Below, one piece after another: positions 22,811 to 33,650 of a DNA stretch of 64,000 nucleotides; the first letter of the stretch is position 1, and the number at the start of each line of letters is the position of its first letter. The notes beneath the pieces are model-generated. The model made no database searches. It was not told where the DNA came from and saw only the letters and a list, made by a program, of their open reading frames with translations. The translations under genes and the position numbers were made by a program. The DNA comes from Nemophila menziesii (Eukaryota > Streptophyta > Magnoliopsida > Boraginales > Hydrophyllaceae): assembly GCA_029959085.1 (NCBI GenBank), contig JARWIR010000001.1, forward strand, positions 23,303,730 through 23,367,729, in the 5' to 3' direction.

Positions 22811-23043
22811 TAGCACGTTCGGAATTGAATTATTTTAAAGTTAAAAACGCTTTTTTACTTAAAATTAAATTATCTGTAAAAAATATTTAAAAAAATTTAA
22901 CATCTAAAATCACTTTAAGTGATTTTTTTCCAAGAATCACATATCTAGTATTTTTCCTCAAAGTGGTTTTAAGGGTCTAAAATATTTTTAGGGATCTAAA
23001 ATCTCAAGTGATTATTTAAAAAAAAACAATCCCAGACGGACCC
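22811..23043. mobile_element. hAT-type MITE
   Basis: The left end GCACGTTCGGAATTG and the right end CAATCCCAGACGGACC are imperfect inverted repeats of the GGTCCGTTTGGGATTG style. The interior has further inverted AAAATCACTT/AAGTGATT and AAAATATTT words. No target duplication was confirmed. Confidence 0.55.
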
Positions 23044-24200
23044 TAAATCAAGGTGTAAAAAAATAAGTAACATATGTTTGACGAACCAATCTGTCACATG
23101 GCTACTTTAGCGTAAAACAAAGGAAAAAGTAGGTGCGCTAAGTTCCGCTGTACCATAAATAGAGTTTAAAATATAAAAACAACCAAAATGATTAATAGAT
23201 TTTTGAACGGCTTCACGTTTGCCAAGATAACAGAATCTTTAACGAAATCTTGCCCAACTTCACATCCCCATAAAATGTCTTGAACTTCAACTTCAGTAGC
23301 GTTTCTAGCATTATAATTCTCCATGCCAACATATAAGATTTTTTAAGGTAGTATTATTACGAAAAGAACATTAAAGCCCTGTTTATTTATATTTAATGAG
23401 ATTTTGTTTTGATTCGGTAAATCTCTAGGGTACATAGGATTGTTTTTACTACTTTATTACAAATTTAGATTGAACATACAAATGCGATATATATGACAGT
23501 AAAAAAAAGTTTTCTCTCTTGTTTGAAAGTCTATTCCTACCAAAAATATTTTTCTTCAAACTCACCATAGTCTAGTTATAAATCCAAAAATACATATTAG
23601 GGCTAGGCTTCAAATATAAGTGGTTGAAATAACATTTTCGAATTTTTTTCCAAATTCCTTTTGACGTTTCACAAAAATGAACCGAAAATAAATATATTGA
23701 TAAATATTATAATAAACTATATTAAATAAATATACCATATAAAGTTCGAAAAATAACAAGAAACAAACCGTAAAATATTTTTTTGTCTCTTTTTGTACAA
23801 TTTATTTAAAATGTTATTTTGTTTAGATTAAAAGTAAAAAAAAATCATAATTAAAAAAATTGCATAAAACGACTAATTTGAAAAGAAAAGAGTTTTAAAA
23901 AATGAATTAAGTTATATATTAATTTTTTTAAAATATCTGAGGACGGGCTCAAGCCCTCCGTCAATGTCATAGCCTATGAAAATTCATCTTTACCGTGATC
24001 TTGTCACTCTTTTTAATTAACGTTTTCTTTCCAGTGTCTCCTTTTTAATCCCGTGTCTCCACACTGTCCTCCCATTCACTCTCTTCTTTTTTCTTTTTCA
24101 AAAATTGTCACTTGCCGACTCTTTATTTCCTCCTCTTTGCAATTACATCTATCACCTTCATATAGTTTTCACAACATTGCTCATATTACTAATTACACGT
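23044..24200. other. AT-rich spacer, possibly including a LINE 5' leader
   Basis: Nothing coding to about 23.99 kb. The pyrimidine-rich stretch 24.0-24.2 kb just before the LINE ORF1 start could be its 5' leader. Confidence 0.45.
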
Positions 24201-24201
24201 T

Positions 24202-24995
24202 ATGAACATTTATTCAACAAATAATCCAAATGCTAAATATGGCGATATCATACTATCTATGGATAGTATGAAGCAAACACACACTACAAAAAATGGAGGA
24301 GGCCAAATTACTGCTAAACTTCTACACCATGAAAGAATTAATTTCTCGATCATAAGAAATAACATCCAACAAAATTGCAGCCTAAGTGGGAGGATCAAGA
24401 CAGGAAAAAGAGGTTTGGATGAATTTATAATCATCTTCTCCAATCAAAAAGATAAACAGAGTGTTTGGGACAATGCCCATGGACTCTTCTTGACAAACAT
24501 ATTGCTTTAAATGATATAAACAATGGGGATATTGAAGTGAAACACACAAGATTATGGGTACAAGTGTTTGGCTTTCCTCCACAACTTCTCAACAATAAAA
24601 GTATTAAAGAAAATATGTGCACCAATTGGCTTCATTCGAGAAACTGTCTTACCATTAGGTAAATTGATCAATAATCAATCCTTTGCCCACATCAAAACTG
24701 ACTGAAGTTAAATATGCCAATCTTTTTTGGTTTTAATTTCTGGGAGAACACCAAATCACCGACATGGATTAAATTCAAATTCGAGAATATGGGCCAAGGT
24801 TTCCTATGGATGCGGAAAATTTAAGCACGAGGAGAACATTTGCAGCAACCTGATCAAATTTGTACCAATAATTGATAGTTGGATCAAGATATTCACAAGA
24901 AACCATGGTCTACGTAAAAAAATTTACCAAGGAAAGAGAAAATTGATGACCAATAATCGAGGAGAAATTCAAATAGAAAAGGGGGAGTCATATTA
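24202..24995 (+). pseudogene. LINE ORF1-like (DUF4283 plus zinc knuckle) remnant
   Basis: The frame opens at 24202 and encodes the DUF4283-type stretch seen in plant LINE ORF1 and related Gag-like proteins. Visible words are NFSIIRNNIQQNCSLSGRI, FIIIFSNQKDKQSVWDNAHG, then after a frameshift LWVQVFGFPPQLLNNKSI. A damaged knuckle SYGCGKFKHEENIC lies near 24.81 kb, the first Cys replaced by Ser. Stops and frameshifts break it into four pieces. It matches the ORF2 pieces at 27.1-28.9 kb in strand and order, so both probably derive from one LINE. Confidence 0.65.
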
Positions 24996-25025
24996 AAAAG
25001 CCAAATTTATTTTGAATATGGACAG

Positions 25026-26150
25026 TGATGTCTCTCTATTTTGTGATGAATAAATCCGTTCACGAGACATTATTTGGGAGTTTATTGGGCCTAAGTGCGG
25101 GATTTTTCTCTATTATTTGCTATATTTCACTTTTATCTCTAGTTTTGGACTTATTGGTGTTTATAGAGAATTTTGTGCTTTAATTGTGTGTTTAGTGTGT
25201 AGATTTAGGTACATGCTTTATACAAGGGTCCAAGATGAAGAGGAGGAAAAGATGAAGAGAAATCCCAAGCCAAGGCGGAATTTGAGCTTAGAGTCATGGT
25301 GGAGAGTTAGAGCTTTTCCCAGAGATTTATTGCACATGAGTGTTTCTGTTAATACGATTTTTTGTAAGAGCTTTGGACCTAAAATATTTTTGGTTGGGAA
25401 GAGTTTAAAGTCAAGGTCGCGTGACAAGTGATGGCACTCAATTCATAGTTAAAACAAAGAAGTTATGACATTTGCACCTGCCGTGGTTTTAACCAGAAAT
25501 CTGATTAAAGTAAAAATGGGTTGGGCTCATTCTAAACCTATTTCCTTAACCCTAAAGAGATACCAAAAAAATTTGAAACTATATAAGCTCATTTTCCAGC
25601 CTCCTTTCTATATTTCATCAATTTCTATCAGTACTCAACCTTATCCAGAAGAGAAAGAAGAGCAATTTGTAGCTTTGAGTTTTTGTGTAGAATAATCTCA
25701 CCCGGTGACTCTAGTATGAGTTAGGTAGCCTTCTAAGCTAGCCCGGTGGGATTTAGAAGGAATTTAGTATCCTGATTAGTGAAACAACCCAATTCATTCT
25801 TATAACTGGATCAACGACTTAGTAGGATAAGGGAATACAAGCGAACTCAAGCTATACTCTCTCGACTCCTATTCTTCGTAGTTTATTTACTTTATTATTT
25901 TATATTATTTGCATCTTAGATTTTAAAAGGAAACCAAACAAATATTTCTAGTTTAATTTTGTCTTTTAGTTATAATAGCTAAATCATCTGCACTCTTTAA
26001 GAACAGGGACTTACATTAACGACTTTAGTCCATGTGGAGAACGATATTAGTACTTACTTATTAGTTGAAATCAAACCGTGCACTTACATAGAGTGATATC
26101 TTGAGATGTTGATCTGCTAGCTTATTTTTATCACATCTTGGTAAATGATA
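25026..26150 (+). mobile_element. Athila-like LTR, plus orientation, about 1.1 kb
   Basis: It starts TGATGTCTCTCTATTTTGTG and CACGAGACATTATTT, which is the inverse of the right ends of the minus-strand LTRs. It ends with CTTATTTTTATCACATCTTGG, the inverse of their left ends. A TATA-like ACTATATAAGCTC sits near 25580. No polypurine tract precedes it and no primer site follows, so it looks like a solo LTR. Its right edge is approximate and no target duplication was found. Confidence 0.6.
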
Positions 26151-27090
26151 GGCACGTTATATAAAGTAGATGGTAAATTAAAAAGCGTGTAATAATACAG
26201 GGAACAAATATTATAACTACTCTATTCAATCAGGTGAGTTTAAGCATGGGCCGGGTTTACCCCTGTTGGGGTCTAGGGATAGGGCAGGGTAATATTGGAA
26301 AGTGGTAAAACTTGGGGATAAACCCGTGTTAATGGTAAGATAAAAATTACCACAATTTAAGTTGGGTTAACCAACGGGTTACCCCAGTTAACTCTTGGGA
26401 AAACCTATATCGTATTCATATAAAAATCATTCCTTAAAAGTTAAAATAACAATCAAGTATCGAAATAAATGACAAGTTCATGTTAATCAAAATAAATTAC
26501 AATCAATTATCCCTTAAAAATATATCCCTTAAAATCAAAGTAAAGTGCAAATTCTTTATAGGAATTACAACGTTGTTAATTTGTCTAAAGTAATCCAACT
26601 CATCTTGAATCAAATAAAATTACAACTTTAATTAAATAAACTAATACAAAGTTCAAAACCATGCACAAAACAAAATATTCCTTCCTTTACTTGGCATTCG
26701 CTCGATCGTGATAACTTCATTGAACTTATGCTTCACTATAATCGCATTGGGACATAAAACTTAGCAAGCCTTTTAAAATAAGGGTATGTTCCTTAAGGCC
26801 TAAGATTAATAAAATAATTATCATTGGTTTTAAATTTTTGTGGAATTGTATTTTCATCACTAACCTAATATTTAAAATAATCATCACTAGCCTCATAATC
26901 TATTGGATATCATCTTGGGATCATTGGCAGCCAACTCAACTTTGTTTCAGATGTTTGGAAACAAGTGGTAACTAAAACATTGAAATATTGCTACAAAACA
27001 ACATGCTTAATACACTTACATGAAAGAAGTGCTTAACCAGTAGTTTCCTAAGTAATCCCTAGGCTCGAGCTCATATCAAAAGTTTCTATC
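26151..27090. other. Gene-free stretch with GGGTTTACCC-rich block
   Basis: Around 26240-26400 words such as CCGGGTTTACCC, GATAAACCCG, GGGTTAACC and GGGTTACCCC recur in both orientations, like the ends of some plant hAT elements. The rest is AT-rich with nothing recognised. Confidence 0.4.
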
Positions 27091-27094
27091 ACAA

Positions 27095-28915
27095 AATAAT
27101 TCAGCATTTGGGTATCCAGATATTATAATTGAATGGATTAAAATGTGTCTCACTTCAACATCATACAGTCTTATGATTAATGGAAGACCAAGAGGGTTCT
27201 TTAATGGGGAAAGAGGGTTGAGACAGAGGGACCCATCTCCCCATACTTATTTGTAATATGTATGGAAGTTCTTACCCAACTAATGAAAAGTATAGGTGCT
27301 AAGAAATGCTTTGAATGGCACCCAAAATGTAAGAAGTTAAAACTCAACAACCTTATGTTTGCTGATGATTTAATGGTCTTCTTCAAACCATCTAAAAATT
27401 CAGCCACTCTTATAAAAGAATGCCTTGATATCTTTCATAGACTCTCAGGCCTGCAAATCAGTACAAGTAAGAGCAATATCTTTTATGGAGGATGTACTGA
27501 TAAAGTTAATAATGAAATGTGGGAAATATTACAAATACATGAAGGTAAACTTCCTATGAAATATCTTGGTGTACCTCTGATCTCTGGTAGATTAAGTACA
27601 GAAGATTGTAAGCCTCTCATATCAAGAATGGTGAAACAAATGGAGCACTGGAGTTCAAAATGCTTATCTTTTGCAGGGAGATTACAGTTAATTAAAAATG
27701 GTGCTCAGTAATTTGGCATCATACTGGTACAGTATATTTGCTATACCTAAGAAAATTATTAAAGGTATACAAAGTAAAATTACTTCATATCTCTGGAAAG
27801 GGACAAGTGAGGCTAAAGGTGGATTTAAAGTGGCCTGGAATACTATCTGTTACCTATGAAAGAAGGTGGCTTGGGGATAAAAAAACCCTATTATCAAAAT
27901 CAAGCCGCCATTCTTAAGCTATTATGGAACTGCTACTACCCCAAGAACACCTTATGGTCTAACTGGGTGCAACAAGTTCTACTTAAAGGTAAATCCTTCT
28001 AGAAAATTGAAATCCCTCAGGATACATCATGGGGATGGAGGAAAATTTTAAAGATGAGATGTATTGCGAAAGATTTCATTGCTTATAACATAGGTAATGG
28101 TAGTAAAATATCATAATGGTGGGACTATTGGCTTCCAAATGGTAAGAGATTACATGATATTCAGAGGAGTAATCTAGCTTCAGGGTACTTTGTTAATAGC
28201 AAGCTTTCTCAATTCATTAATAAAGATCAACGGAAATGGCCTCCAAAGTTTAAATTTATGGAAGAAATTACTAAATATATACAATACAATATTGAAGTGG
28301 ATGATAAAATAGTATGGAAACATACAAAGAAAGGGAAATTTACCTCTCGAGAAACTTATGAATATATTCGTTTCAAGGAACCTGAAAAAGAGTGGTGTAA
28401 GATTATTTGGCAATCTAAGGGTTTCCCAAGATATAAATTTATATTGTGGTTGGTTCATTTGGATAGAATTGCTACAAAACAAAGATTAATTACATGGGGT
28501 GTTATCTCAAATCCTATATGTGAGTTCTGCAACCTAAAGAGTGAAGATAGAAATCATCTCTTATGGGAATGCTCGGCTAAAGATAGAATTTGGGATAGAT
28601 GTCTAAAAAACGCATGAGATAAACGCAAAACTTATAGATTAGAAAGCGCTGATAGAGTGGTTTACTACTCATCACAATACAAACAACGCTTCTGACAGCA
28701 TCTTGAAGATCCTTCTATCGGTGACCGTGTATACGATTTGGATCGAGCGTAATAATAGAATCTTTAAGAAAGAGTTCAAATCGGAGGATACAATTTATGA
28801 TAATATATCAACAGCGTTCCGAGAGAATCTCGCAAGGTTTCAGAAGGTGAAAGTAAAGAAAGCGGTGGAGCAGACCTTAGCGAAATGGAGTAAGTGAAGG
28901 GTCGGTGTCAGAAGT
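27095..28915 (+). pseudogene. LINE ORF2 fragment: reverse transcriptase, zf-RVT and C-terminus
   Basis: It begins in the RT palm (SLMINGRPRGFFNGERGLRQ). It continues with LMFADDLMVFFKP carrying the FADD catalytic aspartates, then GLQISTSKSNIFYGG, MKYLGVPLISGRLS and WSSKCLSFAGRLQLIK. After a frameshift near 27710 come the linker and the zf-RVT block WQSKGFPRYKFILWLVHLDR with the zinc ligands CEFCNLKSEDRNHLLWEC. The end is IWIERNNRIFKKEFKSED. At least three frameshifts or stops are visible. The endonuclease domain and RT N-terminus are missing. It is the 3' half of an L1-type plant LINE, in line with the ORF1 piece at 24.2 kb. Confidence 0.85.
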
Positions 28916-29289
28916 GTACTTGGTGGATATAGTTAGATTGCGTTTTTGTTTTATTATGTCTGAAATGTAATTGAGTTTTTTAGCCCATTAGAGTTTTGTT
29001 TAGACTAGTTAAATTGTAGGCCCATTAGAATAGTCTAAAAGCTCATTTAGTGAGAAAGGATTTAATAGCCATATAGGCCCATGTACTTTGAAAAGTTTGA
29101 GATATATAAAATTGCTACTTGCCAAGCAAAAAAAAAAGTAATTTCAAAAAGGTTGCTAATAAGTATAGACTTTAGATAATAAGCTTCCAACGATCTCAAG
29201 TTCCTAGATATTATCCTTTGAAGCTTCAAGGGAGATCGATGTGTGATTCCATAACAAATTTTGGGTGCAGATAAGCGCTTCAATTGTGT

Positions 29290-29667
29290 GGGGATTCAAA
29301 CAAATTCTAAAGGTATCAGGAACTCTTTCTCGATACTGAAGGAAGATTCTGATGAAACAGAAGAAACGGGGATTTCCAATATATCACATGACATTAAAGA
29401 TAACATGTAAAATTATTAGGAATTACCTCTCTACCAAATCAATACATCAAATTCATCACATTTGTCATTCATATCCTCTATAATATACTCATATAGTTCA
29501 GTTTTACACATATTGTTTTGCGTAACATCATGAAAAGTTTGAAACTGTCCAGCCATGAATTTGCAAGGATCAAATGCTAGAGATGAAGCATTGATGGAAA
29601 AGGAAGAGGAGGCTTTTGACCAAACAACAATCATTTGGTTAACTATTTTATTATAACTCACAAACAT
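29290..29667 (-). pseudogene. hAT transposase C-terminal fragment
   Basis: Minus-strand translation reads KTELYEYIIED and CDEFDVLIW, a stop in place of the second Trp, then RGNS. After a small disruption follow LSLMSCDILEIPVSSVSSES and SFSIEKEF. These match the hAT dimerisation region (KSELDxYLEE, FDVLxWWK, LAxDILAIPVSTVASESAFS) used by plant Ac/Tam3-type transposases. The N-terminal half of the same type of protein lies at 33.65-34.64 kb on the same strand. The Athila-like block between them therefore interrupts one hAT gene, with the central catalytic portion lost. Confidence 0.75.
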
Positions 29668-29766
29668 TTCTATTTAAGGTAACTTATTTTTGTTTATTAA
29701 ATGTACATATAAAACTTCAAACATCTTTGATTACCAAAATTGAAGATAAGTCATATTTTGTCTCGG

Positions 29767-31313
29767 TGGTGTCGCCTAGGGTGTGATAAAAATAAGATAA
29801 AATTAAGTCAAGAAAACTACGCACTCTCACCCTAGACAGGCACAGTACTGCAAGTATTACAGGACGTATGCAAGTTTTAGTTGATAAGTTGAGTTCGTTC
29901 TCAGGGACTTAGTGTGCTAGTCGAATGGGTAGCAATAACGAGTAAGGAGTAAATAATTAAAAGACATAAAATAAATAGAGATTGAATTTCGAATTATCTA
30001 AATTAAACTAAGAAAATTAAAGACAATAAAATAAAATACGAAGAATATGAGATGAGAAATATAGCTTAGGTTTTGATAGTATGCACTAATCCTTCTAATT
30101 CTTTCTATTAGATCTAGTTAATAAGGGAGAATATTAGCTCTTGTATATTTAGTCAGGATTCTAAATTCCCATACCTTAGACCTTGAGAGCGACTAAGGGG
30201 GCTACGGACACACCACGAGGCTGGTTCAAATAGGGTTATCAAACGCTACTAAGGCCCTAAGCAATCAATTTCCATACGTGGTGATAGTGATTAAATTATA
30301 CCCTAATGACTATCTAGCTAGAATCAGTGTTGTCAGGACTAATATCGACACTAGACGTTATGTGGTGTTTCAATAATTAGACACCCATCTAAGGTGATCA
30401 TCTAACTACTATTGCGGTAATCCTCAACGTTGCGCACCGCAAGGAAAACAATCATTAAATCAAAACACATAAACAAATATAAAGGTAAGCAGCTAATATC
30501 AATTTAAAACATGTAATTCCCAAATAAACTTAGATAGAAAGAAATTAGAATTCATAGATTATACATGATGCAAAACCCAAGCTATGGGAAGTTTAGTTCA
30601 TACCTGAAGGAATTAAACTAGAAGAAATAAATAAGGACATCATCTTGCTCTCTACAATAACTTGGAAGAATAAAACCCTAAGAACTAATTACTATGAGGC
30701 AAGGATGATTTACAAGTGATATAAGGGTATATTTATAGGTGTTTAGAAGACCTAATTCGTTTTCTTGAAGGAAAAGGTAAGTAATGAACTCCAAGTCCAA
30801 CTCAAATTCGTAACCCTAAAAACACGAAATCAGTACCGTTTTTCTTTTGGTCCTAGCAGCTTCAGTATTTATCCGTTTGACGCGTATGAGTATACAAAAT
30901 TCATCGTATCGGAAAGATCTTCAACTTTTCTCTTGACCGTTTCTCCAAATTCCACACCGTTTTTGAGATATAAGCTGATTTGTGGTCATAGGTGCAGATA
31001 TTCAGGATTAAGGCAGTTTTTCCTTTTCCATGTTTTTAGCTTTTCTTTCATTTATCTCCAATTACCATGCTCATTTCTTTCCATATCTTGTAGTCTTTGA
31101 CTTGGAATCTAATTAATCTCCATAATTATCTTTAAAGCTTCACACTAAATAAATAATTAAACCCAATATGCTCTAAAAATATTATTTTACTAAATCAATA
31201 CTCAAAATAGGAAAGTGCACTATTTCTCAAGAAAATCGACTATTATGACTTCTAAATCACTAAAAATGATGTCTCATCCTAACATAAATCTATCACAAAT
31301 GAGGAGACATCAA
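29767..31313 (-). mobile_element. Athila-like 3' LTR, 1.55 kb
   Basis: It starts TGGTGTCGCCTAGGG and ends GAGGAGACATCA. It is clearly homologous over its whole length to the solo LTR at 37581-39119, sharing CAGGCACAGTACTGCAAGTA and CGAGTGACTAAGG-like GAGCGACTAAGGGGGCTACGG words. A polypurine tract (minus sense GAGTTGGGGGTCT) and a hairpin follow at its right edge, marking a minus-strand 3' LTR. No matching 5' LTR is present to the right, so the element is 5'-truncated at about 33650. Confidence 0.8.
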
Positions 31314-31329
31314 GACCCCCAACTCAAAG

Positions 31330-31348
31330 TTGTATCGTCCCGATACAA
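31330..31348 (-). other. Hairpin beside the polypurine tract, copy 3
   Basis: The plus strand reads TTGTATCGTCCCGATACAA: an 8-bp perfect stem with the same TCC loop as copies 1 and 2. Relative to copy 1, pairs 3, 5 and 8 are changed on both sides of the stem. Confidence 0.8.
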
Positions 31349-32798
31349 TAAAGATAAAAACAAAGGGAAGTTTATAAATACACACTTATGGAATTTTCAA
31401 CACAATGGGAAGAATCATAGCAGAATATATAGAATAGGCATAAAGCAACAACTCAGAAAATTTCATGCAATAATATTCATAAACTACATACATGTACACT
31501 TCTCATATCCATAGTCAACACGGCTTGAATTCAAGATCAGATTAGTTTCGCAATGTAAGAATGATTGGGACTTTACTCAGTTCCCCAAGAAAGATATAGA
31601 TTGTTCATCGAACTTTACTAGTATCCAAAGGTCCACTTAACTACTCTCTAATGGCTCAATCACTTCTCAATTACATCGCAAAGAATCAAAAGGTCTTTAA
31701 GGTTGTAATTTAGGCTTAGGGACGGTATGATAGTATATTTGGATAATTTAGAGTGAGCTTTTGGCTCTCTCCTCACTAGCCATCAACGAATCGCTTTAGA
31801 GCTTGAGTTACTCTCATAAAACGTTCTCACTCAAACCAATGAATTCCTTGATGCACAATTTAGCATCGCCAATAACCCAATTATAGCAAAGATGTTCACA
31901 TAAAAATTCCACTTTGCCGGTCCGAATATATATATTTTCTTTTCTTTTCAAATCAATTACTTTAGCTATGACTCTTTTTTTTAATGTTGAGATATCACGC
32001 TATTTTTCTCATATATATATATATTTTTTTTTAATGCCCTTATTGGCAAATTTAGCTCGTAGCTTCTTTTTCATTCACTATTACCCCGGCAAAGGGTTAC
32101 AATAGAAATTTGTGAATCATCATCAATATAAATCACAAAGCACAATTAATAAGCTAAAAAATCTCATCGCAATAACAATTCCCATAATGGTGGGCCCACC
32201 ACCCCAAACTCAAGCTCTAAGACAACTGTCTATGCATCGCGATTCGAGTGCGGGTCATATGGAAAAGTCCTATAATCTAAAGGGATATGACTTATAATGT
32301 GTTTCAATAAAAAGCTTTAGAAAGGCTAGAAGGGGCTGAGAAGGATAAAGCATATAAAATCAAATAACATGGCGAGAAGGTATAAAAAGGCTTCAAGTGG
32401 CTTCAATATGAAAGAACTGCCTTAATCACTTTCTACACTATGCAATTTCGTTATTTTCTTACCTTTAGCACTTTCATCAATTGGTTTTGTCAACTAGTTT
32501 GGATCTCACGGCCTACACACTTCTCAAGGTTCCCTAAGATCGAACATACTTTCTATCGCATTGCTCACTAATCTTTTCTTTACTGTCAACGTGTGTTTTC
32601 CTGCAAATACTCAAAGCATACAAATAACACAGCTCATAAACATATTACTTTCTATCATCAATTCGCTGAGCTTATGCTTTCAAGCTTATTAAACACACTC
32701 TACATCTAATTCACATGTATCAAAAATTTTAATTTCTACCTAAAAACAGAAAAATGGAGATGAGAGACAACGAATCCCCACACCCCCAACTCAAAAAT

Positions 32799-32818
32799 GA
32801 GTCGTGTCCCCACGACTC
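32799..32818 (-). other. Second hairpin of element C
   Basis: GAGTCGTG, loop TCCC, CACGACTC, right after a CCCCCAACTCAAA tract. Same place and same stem as 10970-10989. Confidence 0.75.
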
Positions 32819-32903
32819 GAAAAAGACTCGAAACAGAAATTAAAATTAGTAGATAAAAGCATTTACAGAAATGGTAAGGAAGAAAGAGAACATACTCTCG
32901 AGG

Positions 32904-33650
32904 CTATTGCCTCGCATTAGTGACATCCAAGGTTGGATTTGCTCGATCTTTTGTTAATTGCTCAAGGAGTTTCATGATGTGCACTTGATTAGCGTTGATT
33001 TGTGCCACATCATTGGCTAAAGAAGTTTGAGCTGCTTCGAAATTGTTTAAACGCTCCTCCATATTCTCTTGCCAACTTTGCTCCTTTTCTTCTTTCGAGA
33101 CTTGCGTAGCACTCGCTCTTCGAAAGACATCCATGATCCAAGCATTATCAATATAACTCGTCTTAAACTCGAATTTCTCTTCTTCACCCAATGTAACATT
33201 CTCTTTTCGCACAAGACACGTGATCATAGTAGGAAATTCAACATTATAAACTGATTTGGGAGAGACCGAAAATCGCATCACCTCCTCATAGATCAACTGT
33301 GCCACATCTACTTCTTCTCCTCTCAAAATACAATCCAAAAGTAGAGCGTTATTTTTAGTCACATCCAAAGTTCGTGTGTTTCCAAAGACATTAGCAATAA
33401 GGAAATTGTGCCAAACTCTTGCATCCGCTTGAAGATATTTGTAAGGCCAAGGTGCCTTCAATTCTCCCTTATGTGATCGCACTTTCTCCTTGTCTAAAAC
33501 ATGCTCAAAAAGTAATTCCTCATCAAAGATTTTTCGTTTAGCAACCGCTTCACTATACTTGCAATCTCCAATTAATTTCTTAAACTTGAAGTGGTTTCTA
33601 ATCTCATTAACTGTGAAAGGAACTAACTTTCCTCTAATCGGAACACAACC
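32904..33650 (-). pseudogene. Athila-like second-domain ('putative plant transposon protein') frame
   Basis: This is the longest retroelement frame in the window; the open frame itself runs from 33701. It contains RGKLVPFTVNEIRNHFKFK, WPYKYLQADARVWHNFLIAN, VFGNTRTLDVTKNNALLLDC and EVDVAQLIYEEVMRFS. It ends in a coiled-coil tail (MEERLNNFEAAQTSLANDVA). The same architecture is found at 11.06-12.2 kb. The first 17 codons of the open frame (TEVDPLLVKIRHVV) are not retroelement sequence but hAT transposase, so the apparent start codon is an artefact of the junction near 33650. Function is unknown; it takes the env-like position before the 3' LTR. Confidence 0.65.

Larger units (their letters stand above)
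31314..32903 (-). other. 3' non-coding region of Athila-like element C
   Basis: Collinear with 5991-7373 and 9620-11057. It has an LTR-adjacent purine tract and hairpin (31330-31348), a middle CACCACCCCAAACTCAAG tract near 32200, and a third tract near 32782 followed by the hairpin at 32799-32818. That hairpin lies about 85 bases past the stop codon of the upstream frame. No protein is encoded. Confidence 0.65.

Noticed and set aside
25117..25695. Small plus-strand proteins
   Set aside because: They lie inside an LTR and show no domain.
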